Of a DNA stretch of 64,000 nucleotides, positions 20,946 to 30,235 are shown piece after piece. Source of the DNA: Acanthamoeba lenticulata. Lineage: Eukaryota > Discosea > Longamoebia > Acanthamoebidae. The notes under the pieces were generated by a model. It saw only the letters and a program-made list of their open reading frames with translations, searched no databases and was not told where the DNA came from. Each line of letters starts with the position of its first letter. Position 1 is the first letter of the stretch. The DNA lies in contig NAVB01000753.1 in the NCBI GenBank assembly GCA_002179805.1, positions 1 to 64,000 on the forward strand, given 5' to 3'. The translations under genes and the position numbers were made by a program.

Positions 20946-21286
20946 GTCAGTCCGGTCTCGCTTCGCCGACACTCGAAGATGAAGTCCTCCTTTCCTGCTT
21001 TCTTTGGCTGACTCTGCGGGCGACGTGGGCCAAATTTGGGTGGGAAGTGCACGAAAGCCCGAAGCTGGCGTTTGCGGCCAGAAGCCACACAGAAGCCGGG
21101 AAAGTGGGAAGTCCGACCCCCAACGTTCGCCTCAGGGGAGCTCAGGAAGCTCGCCCCCTTTGTCGCCACAATCAACATCTGTTGCATTCAGTCGTTGTGC
21201 GCGTTCTCGCCTTCTTCAATCCAAGAGCCTGTGTGACGACAGGGTCGCCAACGAGAAGATAAAACAGAGAAGAAGAGCATACTCAA
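20946..21286. other. 341-base intergenic region between two + genes
   Basis: This is the 3' flank of the AT-hook gene and the promoter side of the COPI-associated gene. No TATA-like box, repeat or coding signal stands out. Confidence 0.5.
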
Positions 21287-22140
21287 ATGGAAAGACAACA
21301 GCAGCAACAGGGACCAACAGGGCCTGCGCCTCCCTCGTCGCCTCCCACAGCGACCACAAGCAGTGGTACTCCTCCTGTGAGGCCCGCGCAGCCACCCCCT
21401 AGCGCTACAACCCCACATGCTTCGCCAGCTCCCAATCGGGGTGGCCACCCCATGCCGCCTTCGTATCACGAGTACGACGAGCGCAAGCCGTTGAGGCCTG
21501 AATTGAGGCGAGAGGAGGATAAGTACCAGGCGATCGACTACCCTAATGATGATGACTACGACGATAAGCCCAAGGAAATGAGCGGAATGCACCGGCTCAT
21601 CTTCATCTGCACCAGGCTCATCGCCTGGGCCTGTTCGGGCCTCATCATCCTGGTCGGCATCGCCCAGTGGTTCGAATTCTTCTCGATTGATAATCTTCGC
21701 GTCAGCACCTACGTCGTGGCTTCCTACCTCATTTTCTTCGGCCTCCTCTTCATCTTGTGCGAGTTGACCGATTGGGGCCTCCGCACCTACTTTGGCCTGC
21801 TCTTCTCTTACACTGGCCGCGGTCTCGCCTACATCTTTGTGGGCAGTCTGTGCTTCGGTACCGTACCTTTAACCATTTGTGCCTACACGCGCGCTTCTTG
21901 CTAGAGCACTCACCCCTTCCCTTTTTTCCAATGGTGGCCATCACCTTAGGCATGGCCGATGAGAGATACTGGCCCCTCGGTCTGGCGGTCGGTTGCACGC
22001 TTCTGGGCGTAGGTGGCTTGCTCATCTTCGTCGGTTGGGCATTCTCGGACCTGCCTCCTCTGGAGCCTTTCTGCCACTCGTCTGTGCGCCAGATCGCCAA
22101 GGAAGAGGATGAGGAGAGGCGTTATCGTAGGGACTACTAG
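21287..22140 (+). CDS. COPI-associated / TVP15-type Golgi membrane protein
   Basis: Exon 1 starts at ATG 21287 and ends at the donor G|GTACCGTACC (about 21859); exon 2 starts after the acceptor ACCTTAG (about 21950) and ends at TAG 22140. The join gives ...GSLCFG-GMADERYWPLGLAVG... in frame. The first 100 residues are Gln/Pro/Ser-rich and cytosolic-looking (MERQQQQQGPTGPAPP), followed by an acidic stretch. Four hydrophobic spans follow: about LIAWACSGLIILVGIAQWF, VVASYLIFFGLLFILCE, GRGLAYIFVGSLCFG and LGLAVGCTLLGVGGLLIFVG. The 'YTGRGLAYIFVGSLCFG' piece is characteristic of the COPI-associated (TVP15) family, four-span proteins of the late Golgi whose exact role is unsettled. The C-terminus is charged (KEEDEERRYRRDY) and has no classic KKxx signal. 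Family assignment is fairly secure; function is by family only. Confidence 0.8.
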
Positions 22141-22640
22141 AAGCAGTCCAGCAGGCGGTTATCGTGAGGTATTTATCTCTTCAGCCGTTAGCTCTCCCAT
22201 GGCTGGGAAGCACTCATGTCATCTGACACGCTTCTCTTCTGGGTCTGTGCAGAGGTGCAGTGAGGAGTTGGGACCGTTGGCACTCCACTTGTAAAAACAA
22301 AACATCAACATAAACGAAGAGAGCTTGCATGAAGAGGCTGGTCTTTGGTGTTTCTTTCGTATGAATGAAGCGGTGATCACGTTGGGTGCGCACTACAAGG
22401 TAAAAACTAACAGCGGGTCAGCCGGCAGTTTGTTCGGTAAGGCCAGGAAGGGGAACACTAGCAGTTAGGTTCCAGAGCGCGGAGCCCACCCAGCCCGGGG
22501 CCTGAAACAACGCTGGGGCAACAGTTCCGGAAGAAAGGGGCTTGTTGGTAGTGGTTTTTGCTGGTTGGGGCGACCTGACAACAGAGACAAAGTGGAAGAA
22601 ACGGGAAGAACGAAAACGCCACCCGGCAAGTTGTAGCAAG
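22141..22640. other. 500-base intergenic region between two + genes
   Basis: It holds the 3' flank of the COPI-associated gene and the promoter of the C2/ankyrin/calpain-III gene. No coding frame is convincing, and a minus-strand open stretch here reads as low-quality Ser/Phe-rich sequence. Nothing else is seen. Confidence 0.45.
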
Positions 22641-24997
22641 ATGCAAGACCATAGACACAGGCGCGTGTACATTGTTGGTACGTTTTTCGTTCCTCCGCCT
22701 CGCAGTGACGAGAATGCGTGCTCAATTGGGGGCTGCTCCCCAACAACAGCGTCGGAAGCACGTGGGCTGGGCAACAAGGCGGCGGCGTACATCGTCATTC
22801 GCCTTGATGACGGTGTGACCAAGAAGAAAGAGCAAAAGGTGTACAAGTCTAAAGTAATCAAGAAGGAATCTGACCCGAATTGGAATGACGGCAGCAAAAT
22901 CTTGTAGGCTCCCCCCCCTCCTCTTCTCCCTTCTCTTCCAATGCCCTTTATGCTGCAGCGAGCCGCAGCTGACTGCAATGAACAGCGACGTCAACGAACA
23001 GCACAAGTCGGTTATCATCTCCTTGCACAGCGAAAAGCTCATTTGGGACGCATCGCTCGGCCAAGTTGTGTTTAACTTGGATGAGGTGAGCGATGGTGTG
23101 CCGATAAACCGGTGGTTCCCGCTGGTGAACAAGAAGGGCAAGAAGGTGGATGGTGAACTGCACGTCCAGTTCATGATGCTCTTTGACGACGAGAAAGTGA
23201 CGGGCGACGAGTTCTCAGCGCCAATTCAGTCCTTCATTCGCAAGCGGCGCGTGATGATTCTCGAAGCCCTCCTGGCCAAGGAGGAGAGTAACCAGTACCT
23301 CAAGGTCAAGGACAGCGAGGGTCTCTACCCGCTCCACGTCGCCGCCCAGCACAACCTACCGGACATCGTGCGTCTCCTCATCGAGCACGGTGCCGACATC
23401 GACAAGAAGGGCGGCGCGGGCGGCGTGACTGCGCTTCACATTGCCTGCAGCACCTCCTCTGAGAGTGCCGTCGTTCTCCTTGAGGTATACCTTCCTAGTC
23501 TCAGTGCCAAGGCCACTCACCGCCCTCCTCATTTTATTTATATTTATATATATTTTTGCTTCACAGCACAAGGCCAAGGTGAGCGTGGCGGACAAAGAGG
23601 GCAACCTGCCCATTCACATTGCCGCCAAGAACGATCAGCCCAAGACGATCGCCCTGCTGGTCGAGGCTGGCACGTCGATCAACGAGCAGAACAGCGAAGG
23701 CAACACACCCCTGCACGTGGCCATCCAGGCCAAGGCCTTCCTCGCGCTCAAGCTTTTGGTCGAGAAAGGCGCCAACATCTACGTCAAGAACAAACAAGGT
23801 AACGCCATCATCACCATCATTATTGTGGGTCAAATCGTTCGTAGTGGCCAACGTGGGCGGTGTGCATACGTTAGGGATGACGTGCGGTGAGGCGGCGGCC
23901 GACCTGGACGAGCAGAGCAAGCAGATCTTCATGAAGACTGTCGGCGTGGAGGACTACCAGGAAATCGCCCTGCTGCAGGACTGGACCAACCGCCTCCGCG
24001 TGGAGGCCACTGGGCTCAGCTTTGAGTGGCAGCAGAGCCCGCAAATCGCCATCAGCGCCAAGAAGCCGACGCCCGTGCGCATCCTCGTGCACCACCAAGG
24101 CGCCCCCGACAACTCAAACATTGGCTACGTCATCATCAAGAGCGTTCGTACGTGTTCCCTTACGTTTTATTCTAATTTATTCTTATTAATCTTACCCGGC
24201 TTCTCTCTGCTTGGACAGGCGGTGAGCATAAGGAGCCCTCACTGACCGAGCTTCTGGGCCACGGCGGCGCGACCCCCTACGAGGCCGTGATCGACCCGTC
24301 CTACTTCACGGTGATCGTGCCCTATGCCAAGTCCAAGGGCGTCGCCGACCGCATCTCCGTGCTGGTGTTCACCAAGGGCGACGACGAAGTCGAGGTCAAG
24401 CAGCTGCGCGAGTGGAAGTATAGGCAGGAAGTCAAGGTGCGGCGCTCGCCCCCCGGCTTTTCCCTCCATGTGGTCTCACCCAAGATGGGCTTGACGCAGG
24501 GCGAGTGGAAGGGCAAGACCGCCGGCGGGTGTCAGAACGAGAAGAAGACGTGGCACAAGAACCCGTTCTTCTCGCTGGTGATCCCCAAGAAGGAGGCCGT
24601 CGAGATGTCCATCGTACTCACGCAGAAGAAGAACGCCATGGAGGAGATCCTGCCCTACCAGACCCTGCCCTACGACTTCTACATCGGGTACTACCTCTAC
24701 GACGCCGAGGTCGAGAACAGCTTCGGCCAGGTCCCCAAGTGGAAGAACGCCGTCGAAGGTGATTCCCTCCCCTCTTCTCCTCCGCTCGAGCTTGTGTTGA
24801 TAATGCCACTCCCTTTGTTTGCTGACACGGGCCGTGTGTGTGTGTGTGCAGTTGTGTGTGACTGGACGCTCAACGGAACGGAGACGAGGCAGTACACGAT
24901 CATCCCGACCACGTTCAAGGCCAAGGAGGAGACCACCTTCACGCTCACCGTCTACTCTGATGAGAAGAAGGTCGTCCTCAAGGACTTTGAGGAGTAA
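22641..24997 (+). CDS. C2 - ankyrin - calpain domain III protein without a protease domain
   Basis: The gene starts at ATG 22641. Exon 1 (...RRVYIV + first base of Ala) joins across an intron to SEARGLGNKAAAYIVIRLDDG, giving a C2 domain start (about residues 8-140) that continues KKESDPNWNDGSKIF... and LGQVVFNLDEV. At about residues 165-330 there are four ankyrin units (YPLHVAAQHNLPDIVRLLIEH, TALHIACS, LPIHIAAKNDQPKTIALLV, TPLHVAIQAKAFLALKLLV). The C-terminal half has two beta-sandwich regions; the second reads MGLTQGEWKGKTAGGCQNE then WHKNPFFSLVIP, the hallmark of calpain domain III (GEWxxGxTAGGCxN...NPQF). No Cys-His-Asn protease core is present. Both C2 and calpain-III domains bind phospholipid, often with calcium, so a membrane-associated adaptor is likely. 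Exon joins are in frame, such as VKNKQG-MTCGEA and IKSV-RGEHKEP. Stop TAA is at 24995-24997. Confidence 0.85.
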
Positions 24998-25182
24998 GAG
25001 ACACGTGTCTCGGCTCCCTGTCCGACACATCGCATCCACACAAACAACATTTTTTGATTATTTATTCCCCACCATGCCCGTGCTTGTCCTGGTGCACGGG
25101 TTGAGCGGGCCAACTTGCTGAGGGGCTATCTACAAGATCGATAAAAAAGAGAAAAAGAGAATGGACAAGGGGCCCACAGCGG

Positions 25183-25810
25183 CTAGAGGGCGAGCAGTTG
25201 AGGATGCTTGAGGATGAAGCCGAGAACGAGGACGCCCAACACGATGGCGATGATGACCACGACCACAATGATGCACAGTCCACACGAGCAGCAGCAACAG
25301 CAGCGCTCTCGCGAAGGTGCCACCTTGTGCTTCATGTCTATGAGGCCCCATCGCATTTTGTCCATCATCGACGCCTGGTACTGGTATCCTATTTCCTCGT
25401 CCACGTCTCGCTCTACACAACCAACCAAAGCGGCCCACCAACGTGGTCAGCCATGAACAAGGTGGAGCAAGGGAGGGGGAAATGTCAGGGGAGAGGGGGA
25501 GAGTACGAGAGGTGCTTGAGACGGGAATAAAGCCAAGAAGCTTCTGCTGTGGTTCATTCTTGCGCAGGGAGGCCTTGGTAGGCAAGGGACCCTTGTGTTT
25601 CGAGCCCCATGGGTTGAGGCTGCTCATGTTCCAGGAGTCTTGCTGAGCAGGCTCTGCATCGCCATCTCCACGTGCTGCGGCAGCAGCCTCCTTTTGCTGG
25701 CGTTGCTCTCGCCGCTTCTTTGCCCATGCCAACGCTTCATCTCGCTTCTTTCTTCTCTCGTCCTCTTCAGAAGGCTCACGGCCGGCCCCGCCTGCCCTAA
25801 AGTAATCCAT
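25183..25810 (-). CDS. Tail-anchored membrane protein with a juxtamembrane cysteine cluster
   Basis: Two exons are read from ATG 25810 (MDYFRAGGAGREPSEEDERR) to TAG 25183. The donor C|GTACTCTCCCC and acceptor TTGTGTAG join in frame as ...VSSTS-QRDVDEEIG. The first 45 residues form a strongly charged helix (KKRDEALAWAKKRREQRQQKE). The C-terminus reads PSRERCCCCCSCGLC then a span of about 24 hydrophobic residues (IIVVVVIIAIVLGVLVLGFI) and a short tail (LKHPQLLAL). This layout, with a single C-terminal span and no signal peptide, marks a tail-anchored protein. The run of seven cysteines just before the span is a likely palmitoylation site. SNAREs and similar trafficking proteins share the layout, but I see no clear SNARE heptads around a central Gln or Arg, so the family is left open. 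Confidence 0.7.
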
Positions 25811-26182
25811 CCTTGATGTGGTTTTCTGTTGTTTTGTGTTGTCTTTCCTGGCGCAAACAAATTTTAGCAGCTCGTTTTTGAAACGTTTCAGAAATGAAAC
25901 GAAATGAGAGCAAGTCGCATTTTTCGCAAGCCTGTCGCGTGGTTCCTGCCCGAAGCGTGATCGCCACCGTGCCGGTGCCCCCTGTTCGCGTTCGCACGCA
26001 AGCACGCATCATGCTGCGCTAAGCCGTGCACGCTCTCATGAGCCCGCTGTGTAACGGAGCGATTGTTCTTCACAAGACACCCACCAGCACATAAGCACAA
26101 GCACACCACTGGTTCTGCAAGTTTCCAAGAAGAAGTGCTCCCCACCCTTTTCCAAAGGGAAGCAGACTTAACCAAACATAAC
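25811..26182. promoter_or_regulatory. 372-base divergent promoter region
   Basis: It separates divergent start codons of the tail-anchored protein gene (25810, minus) and the ADCK1-like gene (26183, plus). No clear TATA box or repeat is visible. Confidence 0.4.
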
Positions 26183-28847
26183 ATGAAACGGCTGCATGCT
26201 GCTGGGTCCTACGGTGGCGCACTAAAGACGGGCCTGTACCACCGTCCATCGCACAGTCGATGCACGGCACTGCACCCACGAGTTTCTCGCTCCTTGAGCA
26301 GTGAGGCGCAGGTTGCGGGAAGCCGAGCAGTATCCCTCCGGCGGGGCAGGTGGGCGGCTCAAGCCGGGGCAGCGGCCGTCGTGGGCGGCTTCGTGTGGGC
26401 CAACCTTGTGGACACTGAGTGGGAACCTCGACCGCTGCGACAGCTGCGCTGGAACACCAACATAGCGGTGCGAAACACTCGTGCCATTTGCACGATGGCC
26501 GCCATCGCCGCCGACTACAAGTACACTTGGTACGAATTTGAAGATTAAATTTCTCGACCATTAACTGATTATCTTGATGCTCTTCCTTGTCAGGTGGTGG
26601 TACAATGAAGAGGATGATCCTGAACTGTACAGAGCAAAGGTGAAACCCATGCCCATGTTCCTTCACTGTCTCTTCACGGTGAGCTGACGGTACTTTGCAG
26701 ACAAACGAAGTGCATCAGAGGTCTGCCGATAGGCTCTTGTGGCTATGCTTCAAGAACAAAGGCCTCTACATCAAGGTTGGGCAATACCTCTCCACACTCC
26801 ACCACGCCCTCCCAGTGGCGTACCTGCAGACCCTCAAGGTACGGCTCTCTCCCTCTGTACACGCAATCACCCTCTTGCCCCCCCCCCCTCACACAACATG
26901 CCACACCAACAGGTGCTGCAGGACCATGCCCCGACCATGGACTACACCGTCGTGCAGCGGATAATCGAGGAGGACCTGGGCGCCAGGCCAGAGGCCCTCT
27001 TCAAGGAGTTCGACAAGGTGCCGCTGGCTGCCGCGTCGCTGGCGCAGGTGCATCGGGCCGTGACCTACGACGGACGAGAGCTGGCGGTGAAGGTCCAGTA
27101 CCCGACGCTGCAAGACGAGTTCAGCGGCGACATGTTTACGCACTGGCTTGTCCTCAACATGGCCGACATGCTTTTTGACCGTACGGTCTCCCTCCTCTTC
27201 CTCGTCCGTAGCCTCCTCATTGATTCAACCACCGTCTGCGTCCTCGGTCCCAGAGTTTGATCTCGCGTGGATGCACGACGAGCTCGAGGAGAACCTGGTC
27301 AAGGAGCTCGACTTTGAGAACGAGGCGCGCAACTCGGAGCGTTGCGCCCGCAACTTCCGGTACGCGACCTCATAGGTCCAGCGTGTGGCGCATGGAGCCA
27401 GTTGGCTGACTGGGGCGAGGAAAACAGGGGCAAGTCGGGCATCTACGTGCCCAAAGTCGAGTGGCAGCTCACCAGCAAGCGGGTCCTCGCCATGGAGTTC
27501 ATTCACGGGCTCAAGATCAACGACACTGCCGGCCTGCAGAAGCACGGCATCGACGTCCGCGAGGCCGCCGGGCTGGCCATCGGTACACTCTTTCTCCCCA
27601 GCCAGCGCGTCAGCGGTCAGGCCAGAAGGCGCTCATACGGTCCAACATTGTGACTCTCTGCAGAGGCGCTGGCGGAGCAGATCTACCTGCACGGCTTTGT
27701 GCACTGCGACCCGCACCCGGGAAACATATTCGTGAGGTGGGTCGAGCGGGACGTTGAGCGCGAACAGCGCCAGGGCGCGTGGGACGTCGTGCTCCAATTT
27801 GTACAGCGGGTGCTGTCGCCCCTCCAGATCTCGGGCGGCGAGCCGGCGAACCGGAAGAAGCGGCGGGAGCTGCAGGTCGTGCTGCTCGACCACGGGCTCT
27901 ACCGCGAGATGGACGAGGAGGTTCGCCTCAACTACTGCCAGCTCTGGAAGAACCTCATCATCCGCGACGACGACAAGGTCAAAGAGGTACATCTCGCTGA
28001 TGCCATTGCACCAAGTTGGCCTCTGGCTAACTCATTGTCATCATCCCACAAACACAATCACACGTCGATCAGTACTGTAAGAAGCTGGGCGTGGACGACG
28101 ACTGGGATCTGTTCTCGCTGATCGTTTTGATGCGTCCCTACAACCACTCCACCCTGCCCGGAATTCAAGGTACGCGCCTCTCTCCCTTGGCTTGAGGCGG
28201 GAATGGCCCTCCCCCCGCTCATCTCCAGTGTCGGTGACGCAGGGTTAGCCCAATTGGACCTGGACCGTGTGCGGGCCGAGTTCCAGAAGAAGATCAAGGT
28301 CATGATGACCCTCATGCGCCAGATGCCGCGTGAGCTCCTCCTCGTCTTCCGGTGCGTCCGCCAACAACTGGAGAGCTCTCGGGAGGAGGGAGTCTCACTT
28401 GGCCGAGTGACGGGCGCGTGATGCAGGAACCAAAACTACCTGCGGGCGCTCAACAAGGAGCTGGGCGATCCGGTCAACCGCTTCACCATCATGGCCCGAG
28501 TGGCGGTTAAGGGCATCAGCCACGTCCAGGACGTATCTGCCGGCAGCGCTCACGATCAACTGACTGCGGCCCAGCTCGCGGTTCGTGATAGCGCTCTCCT
28601 CCCTTCCCTTTGTAGGGGCGAGGGGCAAGGGAAAGAAGACACTCACCGCGATGTTGTGCGCCAGCAGCAATTGCAGTTGCAGTTGAACGGGCTGCACCAC
28701 AAGTGGCTGCTGATCAAGGAGCTGCGCAACAAGGTGTCGTTCGAGTTCCACCTCCACCTCAACGAGTGGTTCTACTGGCTGGCCAAAGTGTGGTTCCTCT
28801 TCTTTGGTGTCGCGATCGAGGACGAGCTGCTCGACAAAGAGTTTTGA
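26183..28847 (+). CDS. ADCK1: ADCK1-type ABC1/UbiB atypical kinase, probably mitochondrial
   Basis: This multi-exon gene runs from ATG 26183 to TGA 28847. The N-terminus is basic and Ser/Arg-rich with few acidic residues (MKRLHAAGSYGGALKTGLYH), consistent with a mitochondrial presequence. A short hydrophobic segment (QAGAAAVVGGFVWANLV) follows at about residue 70. ABC1/UbiB landmarks come in order: KxGQ motif (IKVGQYLSTL), the Ala-rich loop that replaces the Gly loop (LAAASLAQVHRAV), the ATP lysine (AVKVQYP), the ELDFENEA helix, EFIHGLKI, the catalytic loop VHCDPHPGNIF, and the metal loop LLDHGLYREMDEEVR. The HGLYR form and the LNYCQLWKN stretch point to the ADCK1 branch rather than ADCK3/COQ8. 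Members support mitochondrial membrane and lipid homeostasis. One join (NFR-GKSGIYVP, 27362 to about 27429) crosses a short intron. An AATAAA signal lies 47 bases past the stop. Confidence 0.87.
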
Positions 28848-28893
28848 GCAAGTGGAGCCTTGGGCCCTGTTGCACTTTTACAACCACTTTTGA

Positions 28894-28899
28894 AATAAA
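28894..28899 (+). terminator. Candidate polyadenylation signal AATAAA
   Basis: AATAAA lies 47 bases downstream of the ADCK1-like stop codon, in the short gap before the convergent beta-helix gene. Position and orientation fit a 3' end signal for the + strand gene. Confidence 0.5.
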
Positions 28900-28931
28900 A
28901 TTTGTACAGTTGCTTTGGGGAAGATGAGCCT

Positions 28932-29825
28932 TCAAGCAAGGAGCCCGCGCAGAGCAGCGGGGAGGTGGGCCATGACGGCCGCGACGAGCGAGGCTCCACC
29001 GACGCGCGAGCCAGCGGGAGAGCAGTGGAGGTTGCCGCCGTCCATGTAGGTGATGGAGCACTGGTGGCACTCGGCCGAGACGACGTTGTTGATCGCCGAC
29101 GCGCGGTCGATCTGCACGGCGGCCGACTGGCAATAGAGCTGGCTGCCCGCCTGATCAGCGCTGTTGTACTCGATGTGCGAGTTGTAGAGCTTCAGGTTCG
29201 CCGACTCCAGGTACACGCCGCCTCCGTTACGATCGGCCGAACTGGCGCTGACGGTGGTGTTGTAGGCCTCCAGAGAGTTGCTCTTGCTCCAAAGCGAGCC
29301 TCCGTCCTTGGTGGCGTGGTTTGCGATGAACTTCATGTCTCGCAGGACCTAGAGAGATGAGAAGAAGTCAGAGAGAGATGATCACAGGCCCTCTGGGGTG
29401 TCAAGCTGACGTACCGTGTAGGCCTGCTGGACGTTAATTCCGCCACCGTACTCGGTCTCGCAGTTGCGAACGGTGAAGCCTTGCATGGTGAATGTGCTCG
29501 ACTGGACGAGCAGGCCATAACCCTGACGCTGGCAATTGATCACGGTCGAGTCGGGGTCACCGCTCTCGGAGATGAGAGTGAGGGAGTTGGAGGTGACGTT
29601 GAGGTTGTAGTTGTCCTCTCCCGTGTAGACGCCGCTGCGAACGGTCACCTTGCCCTGGTTGTTGGTCAAGGCGCGCAGTGCCGCACCGAGGGTGGCGTAG
29701 GGCGCGTCTTGGGACCCGCACGATGTAGTGCATGTGCTGTTGGCATCTACCCAGACGTCGAGAGACCGGGCCTGCTGGGAGAAGCACACAAGGGCAAGGA
29801 CGACGCACAAGATAGTAGTGTTCAT
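28932..29825 (-). CDS. Secreted right-handed beta-helix protein, probably GPI-anchored
   Basis: Two exons: ATG 29825 down to the donor ACG|GTACGTCAG, then the acceptor TCTCTCTAG|GTCCTGCG, ending at TGA 28932. The N-terminus is a clear signal peptide (MNTTILCVVLALVCFSQQARS, cleavage near ARS-LDV). The body has repeated short beta-coils such as TLISESGDPDSTVINC, QSSTFTMQGFTVRNCE, KLYNSHIEYNSADQ and AAVQIDRASAINN. These are typical of pectate-lyase-like parallel beta-helix folds, with several Cys and N-glycosylation sites (NVTS, YNTTV). No catalytic residues of a known lyase are evident. The extreme C-terminus is a hydrophobic tail (ASLVAAVMAHLPAALRGLLA) preceded by small residues (SPAGSRVGG), as expected of a GPI attachment signal. 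A cell-surface or cyst-wall protein is likely; that is inference. Confidence 0.78.
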
Positions 29826-30235
29826 GGTGTTGTGAGTAGGAGTGCCTCTGCTGCGACTGAGAGGTCATTTTGTGCCTCGCGCTGAAGCAACACGGAGCCA
29901 TTGGGATTGGCAGGGGGCTTTGGCGCCATCATCTGTGCGACCAGGGAATGAATGGGCAACCGGACATCGGCTCTATGGCCTTACTTGAATTGCATATAAG
30001 CTAGTGCACATGCCTTGCCATGTTGTCCCTCACGGCGATGTGTCAGTTCAGCGGACTTTAGTAAAATTTTCTTTGATGTTTTCTTTTCATTTCTGGGGGC
30101 GATGTCTCTGGCATTTTTCGCTCAGTTCTGCCGCAGCAATCCGGGTTGTTGACCCCTCTCCTTGCCTGGCAAACAACATTGTGCGCTCAAGTTCATTCGC
30201 GTTCCCCAACCTGTCGCATAGTTAGTTCCCCCGAC
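29826..30235. promoter_or_regulatory. 410-base divergent promoter region with a TATA-like element
   Basis: It separates the start codons of the beta-helix gene (minus) and the EF-hand/GTPase/SH3 gene (plus). CATATAAG at 29993-30000 on the + strand is the only TATA-like box I see. It is about 236 bases before the + start codon, so it would imply a long 5' leader. Confidence 0.3.

Noticed and set aside
23235..24997. A catalytic calpain protease
   Set aside because: Only the domain III signature is present; no Cys, His and Asn protease blocks are found in any exon of the gene.
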